Notes: a model not told the origin generated them from the sequence alone. A stretch of DNA of 64,000 bases from Turneriella sp942492915 (GCA_942492915.1 OW818662.1:2294001-2358000), one strand, 5' to 3'. Positions 15,515 through 24,340 are shown, counted from the stretch's first letter. Numbers and translations are program-made.

Positions 15515-18123
15515 AAGTTATTTCTCAACATCTTCTTGTCGCTGCACTACTTACGGTGATTGCTATGCGCTGCGGAAAGAACATGGACAAGGCGCTGCTC
15601 ACGGAAACGGGGACGGCAACGACCCCGGGCGGAGGCAGCATTCCGATCGATAGCGGCGGCAGCTCGGGCGGGGGAGATCCGGTCACACCGCCACCGCCCG
15701 GTGACACGGGGGAAACTGGCGGGCCGGCTGTTGAGACCGCAACTTTGACTGAAATCACACCGTCGCGACTGGGAGCAATGGGAGTTTACATGCCGACACA
15801 GGTTGCAGGCCTCAGGGGAAAAATGATCGCACTCGGAGCCGGGCACGGCTGGCGAGGCCGCACGAGTTCAGAATCAGCCGGTGCACGGTTGCAGCGTTCA
15901 TGGCACTGGCCCAGCGGTGGGTTCACCTACAATTCTGCATCCACCTCGCCTGCGAACCAATGGGCGATCGTCGAAGACTATCTGAACTCTGAAATTACGC
16001 ACTACCTGCTGCAGTATCTGCGCAACGCGGGCGCCGAGGTGACGCTGGTTCGCGAACAGGCGCGCACTCGGCACCAGGTCGTGGTTTGCCCGGGCGGTGC
16101 AGGTTATTCGCAATCGGGAGCGACATTCTATACTTCGGGCAACGATTCTGCCATGGCAGGCTCGCTCTGCACAGCCGGTACCAAGTACCGTTACGTCTTC
16201 GGCGACGGCGTTGGCACCGGAAAATTCACCTACGCGGCGACGGTACCCGCCGACGGCTATTATCCGGTCTATCTGCACTACCGCGACGGCACCGACCGGG
16301 CCAATTCGATTCCGGTTACCATCACCCACGCCGCAGGGGTCACCCGGGCGTACCTGAACCAATATGTGCGTTCAACGACTGCGGACGCATACGGCTCTCA
16401 AGGGTTGCGTTTTCGCGTCGCCTATTTGGGGACTTACTATTTCAAGACGAGCGGCGCCGCGGTCATTGAGTTTCAGAATAACTTTGCCGCAGACAAGATT
16501 GCCGCGATCGATACACTGCGGCTCGGCGGCGGCACCGACACTCTGCCGATCGACGGCACGCCGACGAACGAAGAGCGCTGGAAAAGCAGCGCGTGGCAGC
16601 ACCAGAAATTTCTTGGCAGGCCCTCGACTGTCGCGAGGCTCTCGGGCGGCTACAACGAAGATGTGACCACCCGGCCGCATGCCGCCAACTATGAAACGGC
16701 GGATGCGTTTATCTCAGTGCATAACAATGCTACCGGCAGTGCGAGCTATCCTTATTCATCGTCATCGGGCAAAGGCACGATGGTGATCTACCAATATGGG
16801 ACTACAGGCACAACGTACAAGGCGCTCGATGAAACGAGCCGCGACCTGGGGCTCAAACTCAAATATCGCATGCTTGACCACATTCGCAGCAAATGGGACA
16901 GTAGCTGGACCAATATCACCTGGGGCGATGACGGTTTCGACGGTGACTACGGCGAAACGCGAGCCGCGAGCGTACCGGCGGCGCTCATCGAAGTCGGATT
17001 TTTTACACACCCGACAGAAATCGTCAGCCTCTCGAACGAAAAGTTCTACCGCATCGCCGCCCGCGGCCTCTACATGGGTATCGCACAATTTTTCAGTTCG
17101 GGCTACTCACCCGAAGAAGTCACCGGTGTGCGCGTTCGCAACACCGCCAGCGGTGAATTCGTTCTCGCCTGGAACGCACCGGGCGCAGGTACCGCCGCCA
17201 CCTACTATCTCGTGCGCACATCAACCGATGGCGTTGCATTCGATTCAGGCCGTATCGCAGGTACAACGAGCGCAACGTTTCGTAATGTCGCCGCGGGAAA
17301 AACCTATCACTTCACCGTACAGGCTGGCAATGATCACGGCCTGAGCCTTGCGTCTGAAGTTGTGAGCGTTCGAGTTCCGGTAAACGCGGGCGACAAGAAG
17401 CTGCTCATCGTGAACGGCTTCGATCGCCTGGATAATCGCGTCAACTTCGTAACAAACTACGACAAACGGGCGGTCGGCCCGCAGGTCGAGCGGGGCAACA
17501 GCTTCGATCAAATGACAATTTTCGCGAAGGCAGTCATCGAAAGCAACCGCCCATGGTCGGTGAACAGCAGCGACAACGATGCGGTCATCGCCGGGCAGGT
17601 GATGCTCAGCGACTACGACGCGGTAATCTGGTACGTCGGACGCGAGAGCTGGTCTGACGAAACCTTCAGTTTTGCCGAGCAACAAATCATTGCGACCTAC
17701 CTTACTTCAGGAGGCAAAATGCTCGTGACCGGTTCTGAAATAGGCTGGGACCTCGCGTCGCAGACAATCGGCAACACGCATGCGAACGACCTCAGTTTTC
17801 TTGAAAACACCCTGCGCACCCGGTATGGCGGCGACGATGCGGGCAGCGGCACGCTGCTCGCCGGCAGCGGTATCCTTTCGGGTGTCGCGGGTTACACGCT
17901 CGATGCAGGTCTTTCGGGCAGTTACCAAAATCTATTTCCCGACTATTATACAGCGGTCAATGGTTCGACCTGCGTGCAAATGTACAACACGGCTTCCAGG
18001 TGCGCGATTCTGCACTACTCGGGCACGTACCGCCTATTTTCGATGGGCTTCCCGTTTGAAATTGTCGTCGGTGCCACAAACCGTGCGAGCCTCATGGAAA
18101 AGATGCTGGTCGCATTCGAGTAA
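15511..18123 (+). CDS. Large multidomain N-acetylmuramoyl-L-alanine amidase lipoprotein
   Basis: The 870-residue protein has a signal peptide with Cys21 (possible lipoprotein) and a Gly/Ser/Pro linker (35-75). The Amidase_3 catalytic domain is split: AGHGW (His112) and Glu156 lie before, and SVHNN (His404) and ALIEVGFF (Glu494) after, an inserted beta domain (about 190-345, YRYVFGDGVGTGKFTY...YYPVYLHYRDG...DTLRLGG) resembling golvesin/xly-type C-terminal domains. A fibronectin type III domain follows (about 536-625), then a ThuA/GATase-like domain (630-870, KLLIVNGFDRL, YDAVIWYVG, GGKMLVTGSE). All four zinc/catalytic residues are present, so it should be active on peptidoglycan. The sugar- or ligand-binding roles of the extra domains are inferred. 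Confidence 0.85.
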   Translation: MKVISQHLLVAALLTVIAMRCGKNMDKALLTETGTATTPGGGSIPIDSGGSSGGGDPVTPPPPGDTGETGGPAVETATLTEITPSRLGAMGVYMPTQVAGLRGKMIALGAGHGWRGRTSSESAGARLQRSWHWPSGGFTYNSASTSPANQWAIVEDYLNSEITHYLLQYLRNAGAEVTLVREQARTRHQVVVCPGGAGYSQSGATFYTSGNDSAMAGSLCTAGTKYRYVFGDGVGTGKFTYAATVPADGYYPVYLHYRDGTDRANSIPVTITHAAGVTRAYLNQYVRSTTADAYGSQGLRFRVAYLGTYYFKTSGAAVIEFQNNFAADKIAAIDTLRLGGGTDTLPIDGTPTNEERWKSSAWQHQKFLGRPSTVARLSGGYNEDVTTRPHAANYETADAFISVHNNATGSASYPYSSSSGKGTMVIYQYGTTGTTYKALDETSRDLGLKLKYRMLDHIRSKWDSSWTNITWGDDGFDGDYGETRAASVPAALIEVGFFTHPTEIVSLSNEKFYRIAARGLYMGIAQFFSSGYSPEEVTGVRVRNTASGEFVLAWNAPGAGTAATYYLVRTSTDGVAFDSGRIAGTTSATFRNVAAGKTYHFTVQAGNDHGLSLASEVVSVRVPVNAGDKKLLIVNGFDRLDNRVNFVTNYDKRAVGPQVERGNSFDQMTIFAKAVIESNRPWSVNSSDNDAVIAGQVMLSDYDAVIWYVGRESWSDETFSFAEQQIIATYLTSGGKMLVTGSEIGWDLASQTIGNTHANDLSFLENTLRTRYGGDDAGSGTLLAGSGILSGVAGYTLDAGLSGSYQNLFPDYYTAVNGSTCVQMYNTASRCAILHYSGTYRLFSMGFPFEIVVGATNRASLMEKMLVAFE

Positions 18124-18124
18124 C

Positions 18125-18769
18125 ATGAGCGGGCGAAAATGGTTCATCGCGGCCGCGGCAACAATCGGGGTAATCTCAGGGTGGATGTATTTCTCTTCTG
18201 ATGACCGTTCGCACCAGCCGGCTGCGCGCGACCGGTCTTTTGGCAGCTACCGGGCAGAATTCCGCAAGCCTGACGGCACGCTTCCGTCAGACGATGAACT
18301 CATGGCTCAGCTTGTCGCAAAAGGAATCCCGTTCAAACCAGACGCAGGTTGCGAGAAAAGCCTGCAAGCCTGCAAAGAAACCCCGCAGAGAACACAGAAA
18401 GTCAAATTCGCGCCCGGCACTTTCTCCGCAGAGGCACAGCTCAAGATTTCCGAAAAACTCGGCGCGAATCTTGACCGACACGAGAAAGAACTCTTCAGAG
18501 TCTTTACGGGTATACAGCTCGAACGGGCTGAAGTCACAGCACAAAAGAAACTCCACCTGTATTTCAACGAACAATTCGCGGCGCTGGCGCAGGACGAAGG
18601 TTCACTGAACGATTTTTCAGAAAGCCTCAACGAACTGGGCTCTATGGGATTCAAAGGAATTATAATACATATCGGCGCCCGCACTTTGGGTGAATTCATG
18701 CAAGAGCTCGACGCCCGGCGCAATGCCGAAGCGCTGCGCCTGCAACCGATGACGGGCTCGGCGCGTTAG
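18125..18769 (+). CDS. Membrane-anchored protein of unknown function between two peptidoglycan enzymes
   Basis: This 214-residue form begins with ATG two bases after the amidase stop codon; the frame is open far upstream, but that part overlaps the amidase and is not coding. It has an N-terminal anchor (KWFIAAAATIGVISGWMYF) and a soluble part with two nearby Cys (GCEKSLQACKE) and a helical region rich in Glu and Lys. Residues 100-200 (LDRHEKELFRVFTGIQLERAE) are unlike any family I know. Placement suggests a periplasmic accessory to the amidase or to the NamZ-like enzyme that follows. Confidence 0.6.
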   Translation: MSGRKWFIAAAATIGVISGWMYFSSDDRSHQPAARDRSFGSYRAEFRKPDGTLPSDDELMAQLVAKGIPFKPDAGCEKSLQACKETPQRTQKVKFAPGTFSAEAQLKISEKLGANLDRHEKELFRVFTGIQLERAEVTAQKKLHLYFNEQFAALAQDEGSLNDFSESLNELGSMGFKGIIIHIGARTLGEFMQELDARRNAEALRLQPMTGSAR

Positions 18770-18823
18770 CCTGAATCTAAATCGTAGTCGTCGCGCTGTG
18801 GGGCGTTCAGGCTTTCGTCAGCC

Positions 18824-20137
18824 TTGAATACCCGTCCTGAACGTCTGGCGCGCACTGGCACTGCGTGCGCGATACTTTTTTTGCTGCTTGCCGGCGCGGC
18901 CGGTGCTATACCCAAGAAGCGAAAAGCGGCGGCCGTCACAACAAATTCGGCATCGGAAATCTTTTTTACCGAAGGCTTGAAGCGCCTCAAAGGCCTGAAG
19001 GCATGTTTTGTCACTAACTCAGCGGGACTCGGCAGGTTTTTCTTATATGAAGCGATGGAAAACACCGACAAGCATGTACATGCGCACCTGGCAAAACAGA
19101 AAATCACCATCGCACATCTTTTTACCCCTGAACACGGTCTCACGGCGCAAGAAGAAGACCACGGCAACACGAAAGGTAAGTTAGCCACCAAAAAGACCTC
19201 GTGCCAGGGCGACGCTGCCCAAGGTCAATGTGCGCCTGCAATTCCCGAAACCATCTACCTCACGACAGTCGACAAACTTCAAGAGAAGCTTGCGGATTGC
19301 GATGCGATCGTGTTCGATCTGCCTGATTCGGGGGTGCGCCCTTATACATACCGCACGGTACTCAACCGCATCATGCGCGCCGTACACCAGGCAGACAAAG
19401 GCCAGCTGCTTTACCTTATCGACGTGCCAAACCCTGCATCTCACCTCGGTGCACAGGGTCCCGTGGCGCAGAAATCAAACTTCTCTTACGTGGGCGAAGA
19501 AGAGATTCCGTTCATGCCGGGCTTTACACACGCAGAACTTGCGCGTAAATATGTCGCTGACCGCAAGTTGAAAATAAAACTGCACATACAAAAAATGGCA
19601 AGCTACAACCCAACGCAGCCACACTCACGGCGCGGGCTTCCTTTTTACCCGCCCTCGCCCAATTTGCCGACCTTGCGCGCCAATCAATGCTACTGGATCT
19701 CAGTCTATTTCGAAGCGACCTCGATTGAAGAAGGCAGAATCACCAAAGACCCGTTCTGCCAGATTGGACATGCAATGTTTACGAATGTCGCACTGCCGCC
19801 GATGGGCAACGTGCGGTTTATTCCATACCCCTTTTATGCGGGCAGCGGAAAACATAAGGGGAAACTAATTTCCGGTTACAAACTTGAATTCAGCGAGACC
19901 AAGGTCGACCCGTCACGCGCGGCTTATGAATTTCTGCTTTGGCACGTGAAAAACGGCAAAGATGGTTTTTTGAAGAAATGGTTCGCTGAAAAGCAGGGTC
20001 TCGATGCGCAGACCGGCACCACGAGCTACCGCGCGGCATTACTCGACGAAATGCCGTATGCCGCATGGCTTGCAAAAGAGAAGAAACGTATCACGGACTT
20101 TAACAAAGCAATGGATAAATACAGGTTGTATAAATGA
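18824..20137 (+). CDS. Exo-beta-N-acetylmuramidase NamZ-like (DUF1343)
   Basis: The 437-residue exported protein uses a TTG start. After a signal peptide (ACAILFLLLAGAAGA) comes the DUF1343 region: VTNSAGL, LFTPEHGLTAQEEDHG, DCDAIVFDLPDSGVRPYTY, YLIDVPNP, the SVYFEATSIEEGRITKDPF segment and the C-terminal GYKLEFSETKVDPSRAAYEFL. NamZ (shown in Bacillus and Tannerella relatives) releases MurNAc from the non-reducing end of peptidoglycan chains. Here it follows a large amidase and an unknown membrane protein, pointing to wall turnover. Its stop overlaps purK by 4 bases, linking it to purine synthesis only through co-transcription. Confidence 0.85.
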   Translation: MNTRPERLARTGTACAILFLLLAGAAGAIPKKRKAAAVTTNSASEIFFTEGLKRLKGLKACFVTNSAGLGRFFLYEAMENTDKHVHAHLAKQKITIAHLFTPEHGLTAQEEDHGNTKGKLATKKTSCQGDAAQGQCAPAIPETIYLTTVDKLQEKLADCDAIVFDLPDSGVRPYTYRTVLNRIMRAVHQADKGQLLYLIDVPNPASHLGAQGPVAQKSNFSYVGEEEIPFMPGFTHAELARKYVADRKLKIKLHIQKMASYNPTQPHSRRGLPFYPPSPNLPTLRANQCYWISVYFEATSIEEGRITKDPFCQIGHAMFTNVALPPMGNVRFIPYPFYAGSGKHKGKLISGYKLEFSETKVDPSRAAYEFLLWHVKNGKDGFLKKWFAEKQGLDAQTGTTSYRAALLDEMPYAAWLAKEKKRITDFNKAMDKYRLYK

Positions 20138-21249
20138 AAGCACTCAACGACATCGCAATACTCGGCGGCGGGCAGTTGGCCCGAATGACGGTTCAAGCGG
20201 CAATGCGCATGGCCGTGCGCTGCCATGTACTCGATAAAAATCCCGAGTCTCCTGCTGCGCCGTTTACCCAATTTTTCACACCCGGCGACCCGCAAGACAT
20301 GGAATCGGTTCTTCGCTTCGCGGCAGACTCTGCGGCAGTGACCATTGATTCTGAACACGTCAGCGCCGCGGCGCTGGCGCAACTCGAAAGCGCGGGCAAA
20401 CTGGTCGCCCCGCAGGCTAAGGTGCTTGAAATCATCCAGAACAAATGCCGGCAAAAAGAATTTCTTGTAAAAAGTGGATTTCCCACCGCACGGTTTCAGG
20501 TCGCAAATAGCAGAGCAGCACTCAAAGACATGAACCTGCAGTTTCCCGTGGTGCAAAAAACTGCTACCTCTGGCTATGACGGTTACGGCGTAAGAATATT
20601 ACCCAGCGCCGCAGAGCTTGAATCTGCATTCGACGGCGAATCACTCATCGAAGAAAAGATTGCGATCGCCAAAGAGATTGCTGTCATCGTGGCTTCAGAT
20701 CGCGCGGGTAACCGTGTGGCCTATGATGCGGTCGAAATGGTTTTTGACAAGCAACGCAACATTCTCAAATACCAGCTCTGCCCAGCTGAGGTCAGCGCTG
20801 ATGTGGCGACGCGTGCGACCGAACTCGCGCTCTCAGCGGCCGCGGCGCTTGGTATAGTCGGTTTGGTTGCCGTCGAGATGTTTCTGACAGAAAAGGGTGA
20901 GCTGCTCATCAACGAGATGGCACCGAGACCGCACAACAGCGGCCACCACACAATCGAAGCAGCGGCGACTTCACAATATGAAAATCTCGTGCGTATTCTG
21001 ACGGGCCTGCCGCTCGGCTCACCCGAAACGACAACCCCGTCGCTGATGCTGAACCTGCTTGGGCCCGAACCGGGTAAAGAATACGTCTACAACGCCATGA
21101 TCGAAACGGCGCTGAAAATGCCGAACGCCCATGTGCACCTGTATGGCAAAAAAGACATGAGACCATTTCGTAAGCTCGGCCACATTACGCTGGTGGGCGA
21201 ACGCAACACACTGATCAGGCAATACGAAACACTCACCTGGTCGCCGTAA
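20134..21249 (+). CDS. purK: 5-(carboxyamino)imidazole ribonucleotide synthase
   Basis: The 371-residue ATP-grasp enzyme converts AIR, bicarbonate and ATP to N5-CAIR. Seen are the N-terminal AILGGGQLARM, the ATP-grasp signals VQKTATSGYDGYGVRIL and LIEEKIAIAKEIAVIVA, and the Mg-binding GELLINEMAPRPHNSGHHTIEAA. Length is normal. It starts within the last codon of the NamZ-like gene. purE follows after one intervening gene, so purK and purE form a split purine operon. Confidence 0.95.
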   Translation: MKALNDIAILGGGQLARMTVQAAMRMAVRCHVLDKNPESPAAPFTQFFTPGDPQDMESVLRFAADSAAVTIDSEHVSAAALAQLESAGKLVAPQAKVLEIIQNKCRQKEFLVKSGFPTARFQVANSRAALKDMNLQFPVVQKTATSGYDGYGVRILPSAAELESAFDGESLIEEKIAIAKEIAVIVASDRAGNRVAYDAVEMVFDKQRNILKYQLCPAEVSADVATRATELALSAAAALGIVGLVAVEMFLTEKGELLINEMAPRPHNSGHHTIEAAATSQYENLVRILTGLPLGSPETTTPSLMLNLLGPEPGKEYVYNAMIETALKMPNAHVHLYGKKDMRPFRKLGHITLVGERNTLIRQYETLTWSP

Positions 21250-21301
21250 CCCGATCTGTTCGTGGCTTGGCGGCCTGTGGCATAATCTGTGAATCGCCAC
21301 C

Positions 21302-22357
21302 ATGAAGGGCGTAGAAAGCAAACCGACGGCGAAAGCCGAAATCATCATCTTAGGTGTCAAATATCTGCGAGACCACGTTTACGCCTGCCTCATGATTATT
21401 TTTGCGATCACACAGTTTTATGTCTACGAGTCGCAAAAGAGCGAGGCAAGACAAATTACGCGCCCGACCTCCGCGGCAGCGCGCCAACCTGGTCTACCCG
21501 TCTTTGTCACCGGCACCTTAGAGTTTCAGGAGCCAAAAAGTGCTTTCATCAAGTCCGAAAAATATCTGCGGGTTGAACAGGTCGCAGAAGTTTTTGGATT
21601 CGGCGAGTGGCCAGGGCCCAAAGGAAAGACACACCGCGGGCTCACATGGACCGATGACCCCAAAGACCCTAAATCCTGGGGGGCCGGCGAATTCGCCACA
21701 GAAAAAATGTACACGCGTCGGTACGAATCACGTGTTTGGGGTGATGAAAACGCGTCGGTCATCGACGGCAGCATCACCTACACCTTCGACGCCCGTAAGG
21801 TTGAACCCAATTTCAGCATAGATGACAAGGCGCCGAGTGCCGATGAAACAAGCGAAGGTGCGCTGCGGTACTTCGGCACTAACAGCGAAGAGTCAACTGA
21901 ATGGTTGCACCTCTATGAATCAAAAGAATGTGCCACCGGGCGCATACCGGGTTGCCAGAGGGTGCGCCTGCGCGCACTGGCGATACCCGCAGGTCATGCC
22001 ACTCTCATCGGTGATCTTGACGGGCGGCGGCTTATACCATTTCGTGAGCGGCTCATTATCGGGCCGGGTGATCTGAACACAGTAATCGGTGCGACGTACG
22101 CTGGCACCGCTTACGCGACCTTCGCCGAGTTTGGCTATTTTCTGCTGCTTTGCATTGCACTCTATCTCGCGCGCGATCTAACTCTCTACGTACCGCTCTT
22201 CGCGTCGCTCTCGACTTTCAGGCGCACTCTGCTGCTCGCCGTCTTGCTCACGGCGCTTTTTGTCTATGCCGCAACGTTTTGGTACTTGTGGCTGGCAGGC
22301 GCTGTCGCGACATACTTTGTGCTCAATAATTTGAGGCTCGCCGCAGCAAAGAATTAA
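21302..22357 (+). CDS. TMEM43-like membrane protein
   Basis: The 351-residue protein has one N-terminal membrane helix (about 28-45), a large extracytoplasmic domain, and a cluster of hydrophobic segments at the C-terminus (about 275-345). The domain has KYLRVEQVAEVFGFG...YTRRYESRVWGDENA, resembling the TMEM43/LUMA family (membrane proteins conserved from bacteria to man, function unclear). The family assignment is moderate, made from layout and a few motifs. It lies between purK and purE on the same strand with short gaps, so it is probably in their operon. Confidence 0.5.
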   Translation: MKGVESKPTAKAEIIILGVKYLRDHVYACLMIIFAITQFYVYESQKSEARQITRPTSAAARQPGLPVFVTGTLEFQEPKSAFIKSEKYLRVEQVAEVFGFGEWPGPKGKTHRGLTWTDDPKDPKSWGAGEFATEKMYTRRYESRVWGDENASVIDGSITYTFDARKVEPNFSIDDKAPSADETSEGALRYFGTNSEESTEWLHLYESKECATGRIPGCQRVRLRALAIPAGHATLIGDLDGRRLIPFRERLIIGPGDLNTVIGATYAGTAYATFAEFGYFLLLCIALYLARDLTLYVPLFASLSTFRRTLLLAVLLTALFVYAATFWYLWLAGAVATYFVLNNLRLAAAKN

Positions 22358-22396
22358 CAGTATACGGCGCAGCGCGATCACCCGAGTCAAGCCGCA

Positions 22397-22879
22397 ATGG
22401 CAGCAAAAATTGCAATCATCATGGGCTCTGAATCTGACTGGAAGGTCATGCAGGCCGCGCATGAAGTGCTGAAAGAACTTGGTGTAGAATCACACGCTGA
22501 AGTGGTGTCGGCGCACCGCACCCCCGACAAAATGTTCGCTTTTGCCAAATCTGCCAAACAAGCAGGATTTCAAGTGATTATCGCAGGCGCCGGCGGCGCC
22601 GCGCATTTACCCGGCATGGTCGCTTCGCTTACACCTTTGCCGGTGATCGGCGTGCCCGTCAAATCAACAAACTCAATCGACGGTTGGGATAGCGTGCTCT
22701 CAATTCTACAGATGCCTGCCGGTATTCCCGTCGCAACCGTCGCGCTCGACAATGCAAAAAACGCCGGTATTCTCGCGGCGCAGATTCTCGCCCTCAGCGA
22801 CGATGCCCTGGCGAAGCGGCTCGATGACTTTCGCGCTGCACAGTCAGCAAAAGTTCTGAATAGCAAACTCTCACTTTAG
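22397..22879 (+). CDS. purE: N5-CAIR mutase
   Basis: The 160-residue protein isomerises N5-CAIR to CAIR, the step after PurK. It carries the class I PurE motifs IMGSESDWKVM, VSAHRTPDKMF (catalytic His), AGAGGAAHLPGMVA and GVPVKSTNSIDGWDSVLSILQMPAG. Length is usual. The presence of purK nearby agrees with a class I mutase. The gene ends inside an inverted repeat shared with the convergent transglycosylase. Confidence 0.97.
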   Translation: MAAKIAIIMGSESDWKVMQAAHEVLKELGVESHAEVVSAHRTPDKMFAFAKSAKQAGFQVIIAGAGGAAHLPGMVASLTPLPVIGVPVKSTNSIDGWDSVLSILQMPAGIPVATVALDNAKNAGILAAQILALSDDALAKRLDDFRAAQSAKVLNSKLSL

Positions 22880-22904
22880 TTGCCGCGGCTGCGCCGCAGC
22901 AACT
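22878..22904. terminator. Hairpin at the purE stop codon, shared by convergent genes
   Basis: Arms 22878-22888 and 22894-22904 pair in 10 of 11 positions (GTTGCCGCGG against CCGCAGCAAC) with a 5-base loop. The left arm includes the last bases of the purE stop. There is no U-tract. It probably ends transcription in both directions between purE and the transglycosylase. Confidence 0.5.
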
Positions 22905-22911
22905 ACAACGA

Positions 22912-23547
22912 TTAATCCATCAACTGAGCGATGACCAATCTCGGGCTGCGGCCTTCGGCGCGGTATGCGAGAAACTGGTTATGGTACTTCACCACGTGCG
23001 TGTAATACGCCTGCACGCCGCCCCACTTGCGCACTGCTCCCGGGCCGGCGTTGTAGGCGAGCAGCGCCTTTTCAACGCTGCCCATCTCACGAATCATCTC
23101 GTTGAGGTAGCGCACGCCCAGGGTGATGTTGGTTTCCGCATCGGTGATCTCTTCTTGCGAGAGCCTGCGGCCCTTTAAGAGCGCGGCGGTCGCCGGCATG
23201 AGTTGCATAAATCCCCTTGCGCCGACAGGTGATTTTGCCTTGCGGTTAAACTCGCTTTCGAGCTGAATCACACCCATGAGCAGCGCCGCCCGGTCATATT
23301 TGTGCGCATCGCTCGCGAGGTCTAGCCGCAGCTTCATCGATTCGCGGTAGATGATGCGCGAGAGCTGCTGCAGGTTATCGAGTCCCTTACCCGGAAAATG
23401 TTCCGTCACGTAGGTATAAACCCAGTTTTCAGTCTCTTGTTTCTGCCATTTCGGATAAGCAGAGAATAGCGCGGCGCTGAGTGCGACCGCAGCAAAGCCC
23501 GCGAAAAAGAAGGTCGGTCGTTTTACAAACTTTCTGTTTTTGTCCAT
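22912..23547 (-). CDS. Membrane-anchored lytic transglycosylase (SLT family)
   Basis: The protein has 211 residues. An N-terminal anchor (FFFAGFAAVALSAALFS) is followed by the SLT domain: QLESEFN (catalytic Glu97), GARGFMQLMPATA (109-121), the LGVRYLNEMI helix and AYNAGPGAV. It cleaves the glycan strand of peptidoglycan to anhydro-MurNAc ends. The ATG is preceded by AGGTAGGAA. A candidate promoter sits about 60 bases upstream. It is the third peptidoglycan enzyme within 9 kb. Confidence 0.92.
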   Translation of the reverse strand: MDKNRKFVKRPTFFFAGFAAVALSAALFSAYPKWQKQETENWVYTYVTEHFPGKGLDNLQQLSRIIYRESMKLRLDLASDAHKYDRAALLMGVIQLESEFNRKAKSPVGARGFMQLMPATAALLKGRRLSQEEITDAETNITLGVRYLNEMIREMGSVEKALLAYNAGPGAVRKWGGVQAYYTHVVKYHNQFLAYRAEGRSPRLVIAQLMD

Positions 23548-23607
23548 GGTTCCTACCTTTGCAGCGCACCGTAAACCCTCTGGTCGTGGTGCATTGCACT
23601 AAGACAG

Positions 23608-23636
23608 AAGGTAGGCAAAAATGGACAAATTGTCAA
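23608..23636 (-). promoter_or_regulatory. Candidate sigma-70-type promoter of the transglycosylase gene
   Basis: On the minus strand a perfect -35 TTGACA (23636-23631) is separated by 17 bases from TACCTT (23613-23608), a weak -10. It lies about 60 bases upstream of the transglycosylase ATG. The -35 and spacing are good; the -10 matches only three consensus bases. Confidence 0.4.
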
Positions 23637-23663
23637 GTTTTTTATTGTGCACCGTACAAACGA

Positions 23664-23705
23664 CCTAGCTACAGAGGGTTGCGGTAGCTGCCCTCTCTAG
23701 CTAGG
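23664..23705. terminator. Hairpin at the end of the toxin gene
   Basis: CCTAGCTACAGAGGG (23664-23678) and CCCTCTCTAGCTAGG (23691-23705) pair in 14 of 15 positions around a 12-base loop. The right arm includes the stop codon of the PIN toxin gene. No clear U-tract follows. Confidence 0.45.
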
Positions 23706-24078
23706 CCAAAGCTCGGTTATAGTTTTGCAAGATCACCTCGTCGCGCGACAGTAAACGGTGCTCGCCTAAGCGGGCCTGCGCGACGATGATGCGATCGAAT
23801 GGGTCGCGGGTCCATGATTCTTTTGCGGCAAACTGTACAACCCGCGGAAATGGTATGTTGCACTGCCTTAGATCAATTCGGGCCTCGAGGTAGCCCACGA
23901 CCTTTTCCGGAGGCTGCTTCAGCCTGCCGATATCATAGAGATATTGCAGCTCGAGAAAAACCATGGGTGAAATGCGGATTTCTTCGCTTTCGATGAGTTC
24001 AAGCGCGCGCGCAGACATGCGCTGTTTGGCCCCCATGTAGAGAAAAATGACGAAATGCGTGTCGAGATACAAAGGCAT
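23701..24078 (-). CDS. vapC: PIN-domain toxin (VapC family)
   Basis: The 125-residue form starts at an ATG overlapping the antitoxin stop (TGATG). It has the acidic active site of PIN ribonucleases: LDTH (Asp6), FLELQ (Glu), RDPFDRIIVAQA (two Asp) and LSRDE. A longer frame upstream to 24114 would overlap the antitoxin. VapC toxins usually cut tRNA or rRNA. The overlap with the small antitoxin gene upstream is the classical arrangement. Intact and probably functional. Confidence 0.9.
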   Translation of the reverse strand: MPLYLDTHFVIFLYMGAKQRMSARALELIESEEIRISPMVFLELQYLYDIGRLKQPPEKVVGYLEARIDLRQCNIPFPRVVQFAAKESWTRDPFDRIIVAQARLGEHRLLSRDEVILQNYNRALA

Positions 24079-24308
24079 CAGCAAAGCGGGTCTGGCGACC
24101 AGGTCTTCGACCAATCTATGTGAATAAGCTCATCGGGGTTGCCATTGACCAACTCTTGCGGCTCAAGCGAGGCAATTCGCGAAGATCTGCCCAGCGGAAT
24201 GATTTTTAGAATATTGCCCTTGCGCTCGATGAGCAGCGGCTCTTGCGTCGCAATTACCTCATCGAGTTTCTGATAAATATCTTGCCGCAGCTCGGTCGCA
24301 GTCAACAT
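24078..24308 (-). CDS. vapB: Antitoxin of the VapB/Phd-YefM type
   Basis: The 76-residue protein starts at MLTATELRQDIYQKLDEV; the open frame extends to 24491, but those upstream codons overlap the YceI gene and look non-coding. The N-terminal LRQDIYQKLDEVIATQEPLLIERKG is like Phd/YefM antitoxins that bind DNA as dimers. The C-terminal acidic and Trp-containing tail (DELIHIDWSKTW) would mask the toxin. The ATG follows the predicted -10 closely and has no ribosome site, suggesting a leaderless or near-leaderless message. Confidence 0.8.
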   Translation of the reverse strand: MLTATELRQDIYQKLDEVIATQEPLLIERKGNILKIIPLGRSSRIASLEPQELVNGNPDELIHIDWSKTWSPDPLC

Positions 24309-24310
24309 GC

Positions 24311-24340
24311 ACGTACGCTTATACAATAAAGAACGTACGT
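24311..24340 (-). promoter_or_regulatory. Candidate vapBC promoter with ACGTACG operator pair
   Basis: ACGTACG (24311-24317) and ACGTACGT (24333-24340) flank TATAAG (minus strand, 24323-24318), a near-consensus -10. TTGACG at 24343-24338 is a possible -35, though only 14 bases away. Two copies of a self-complementary motif around the -10 are what an autoregulated toxin-antitoxin promoter would show. Confidence 0.5.

Noticed and set aside
17780..18124. Long 5' extension of the 214-residue gene
   Set aside because: It overlaps the end of the amidase in another frame; the ATG just after the amidase stop gives a proper membrane anchor.
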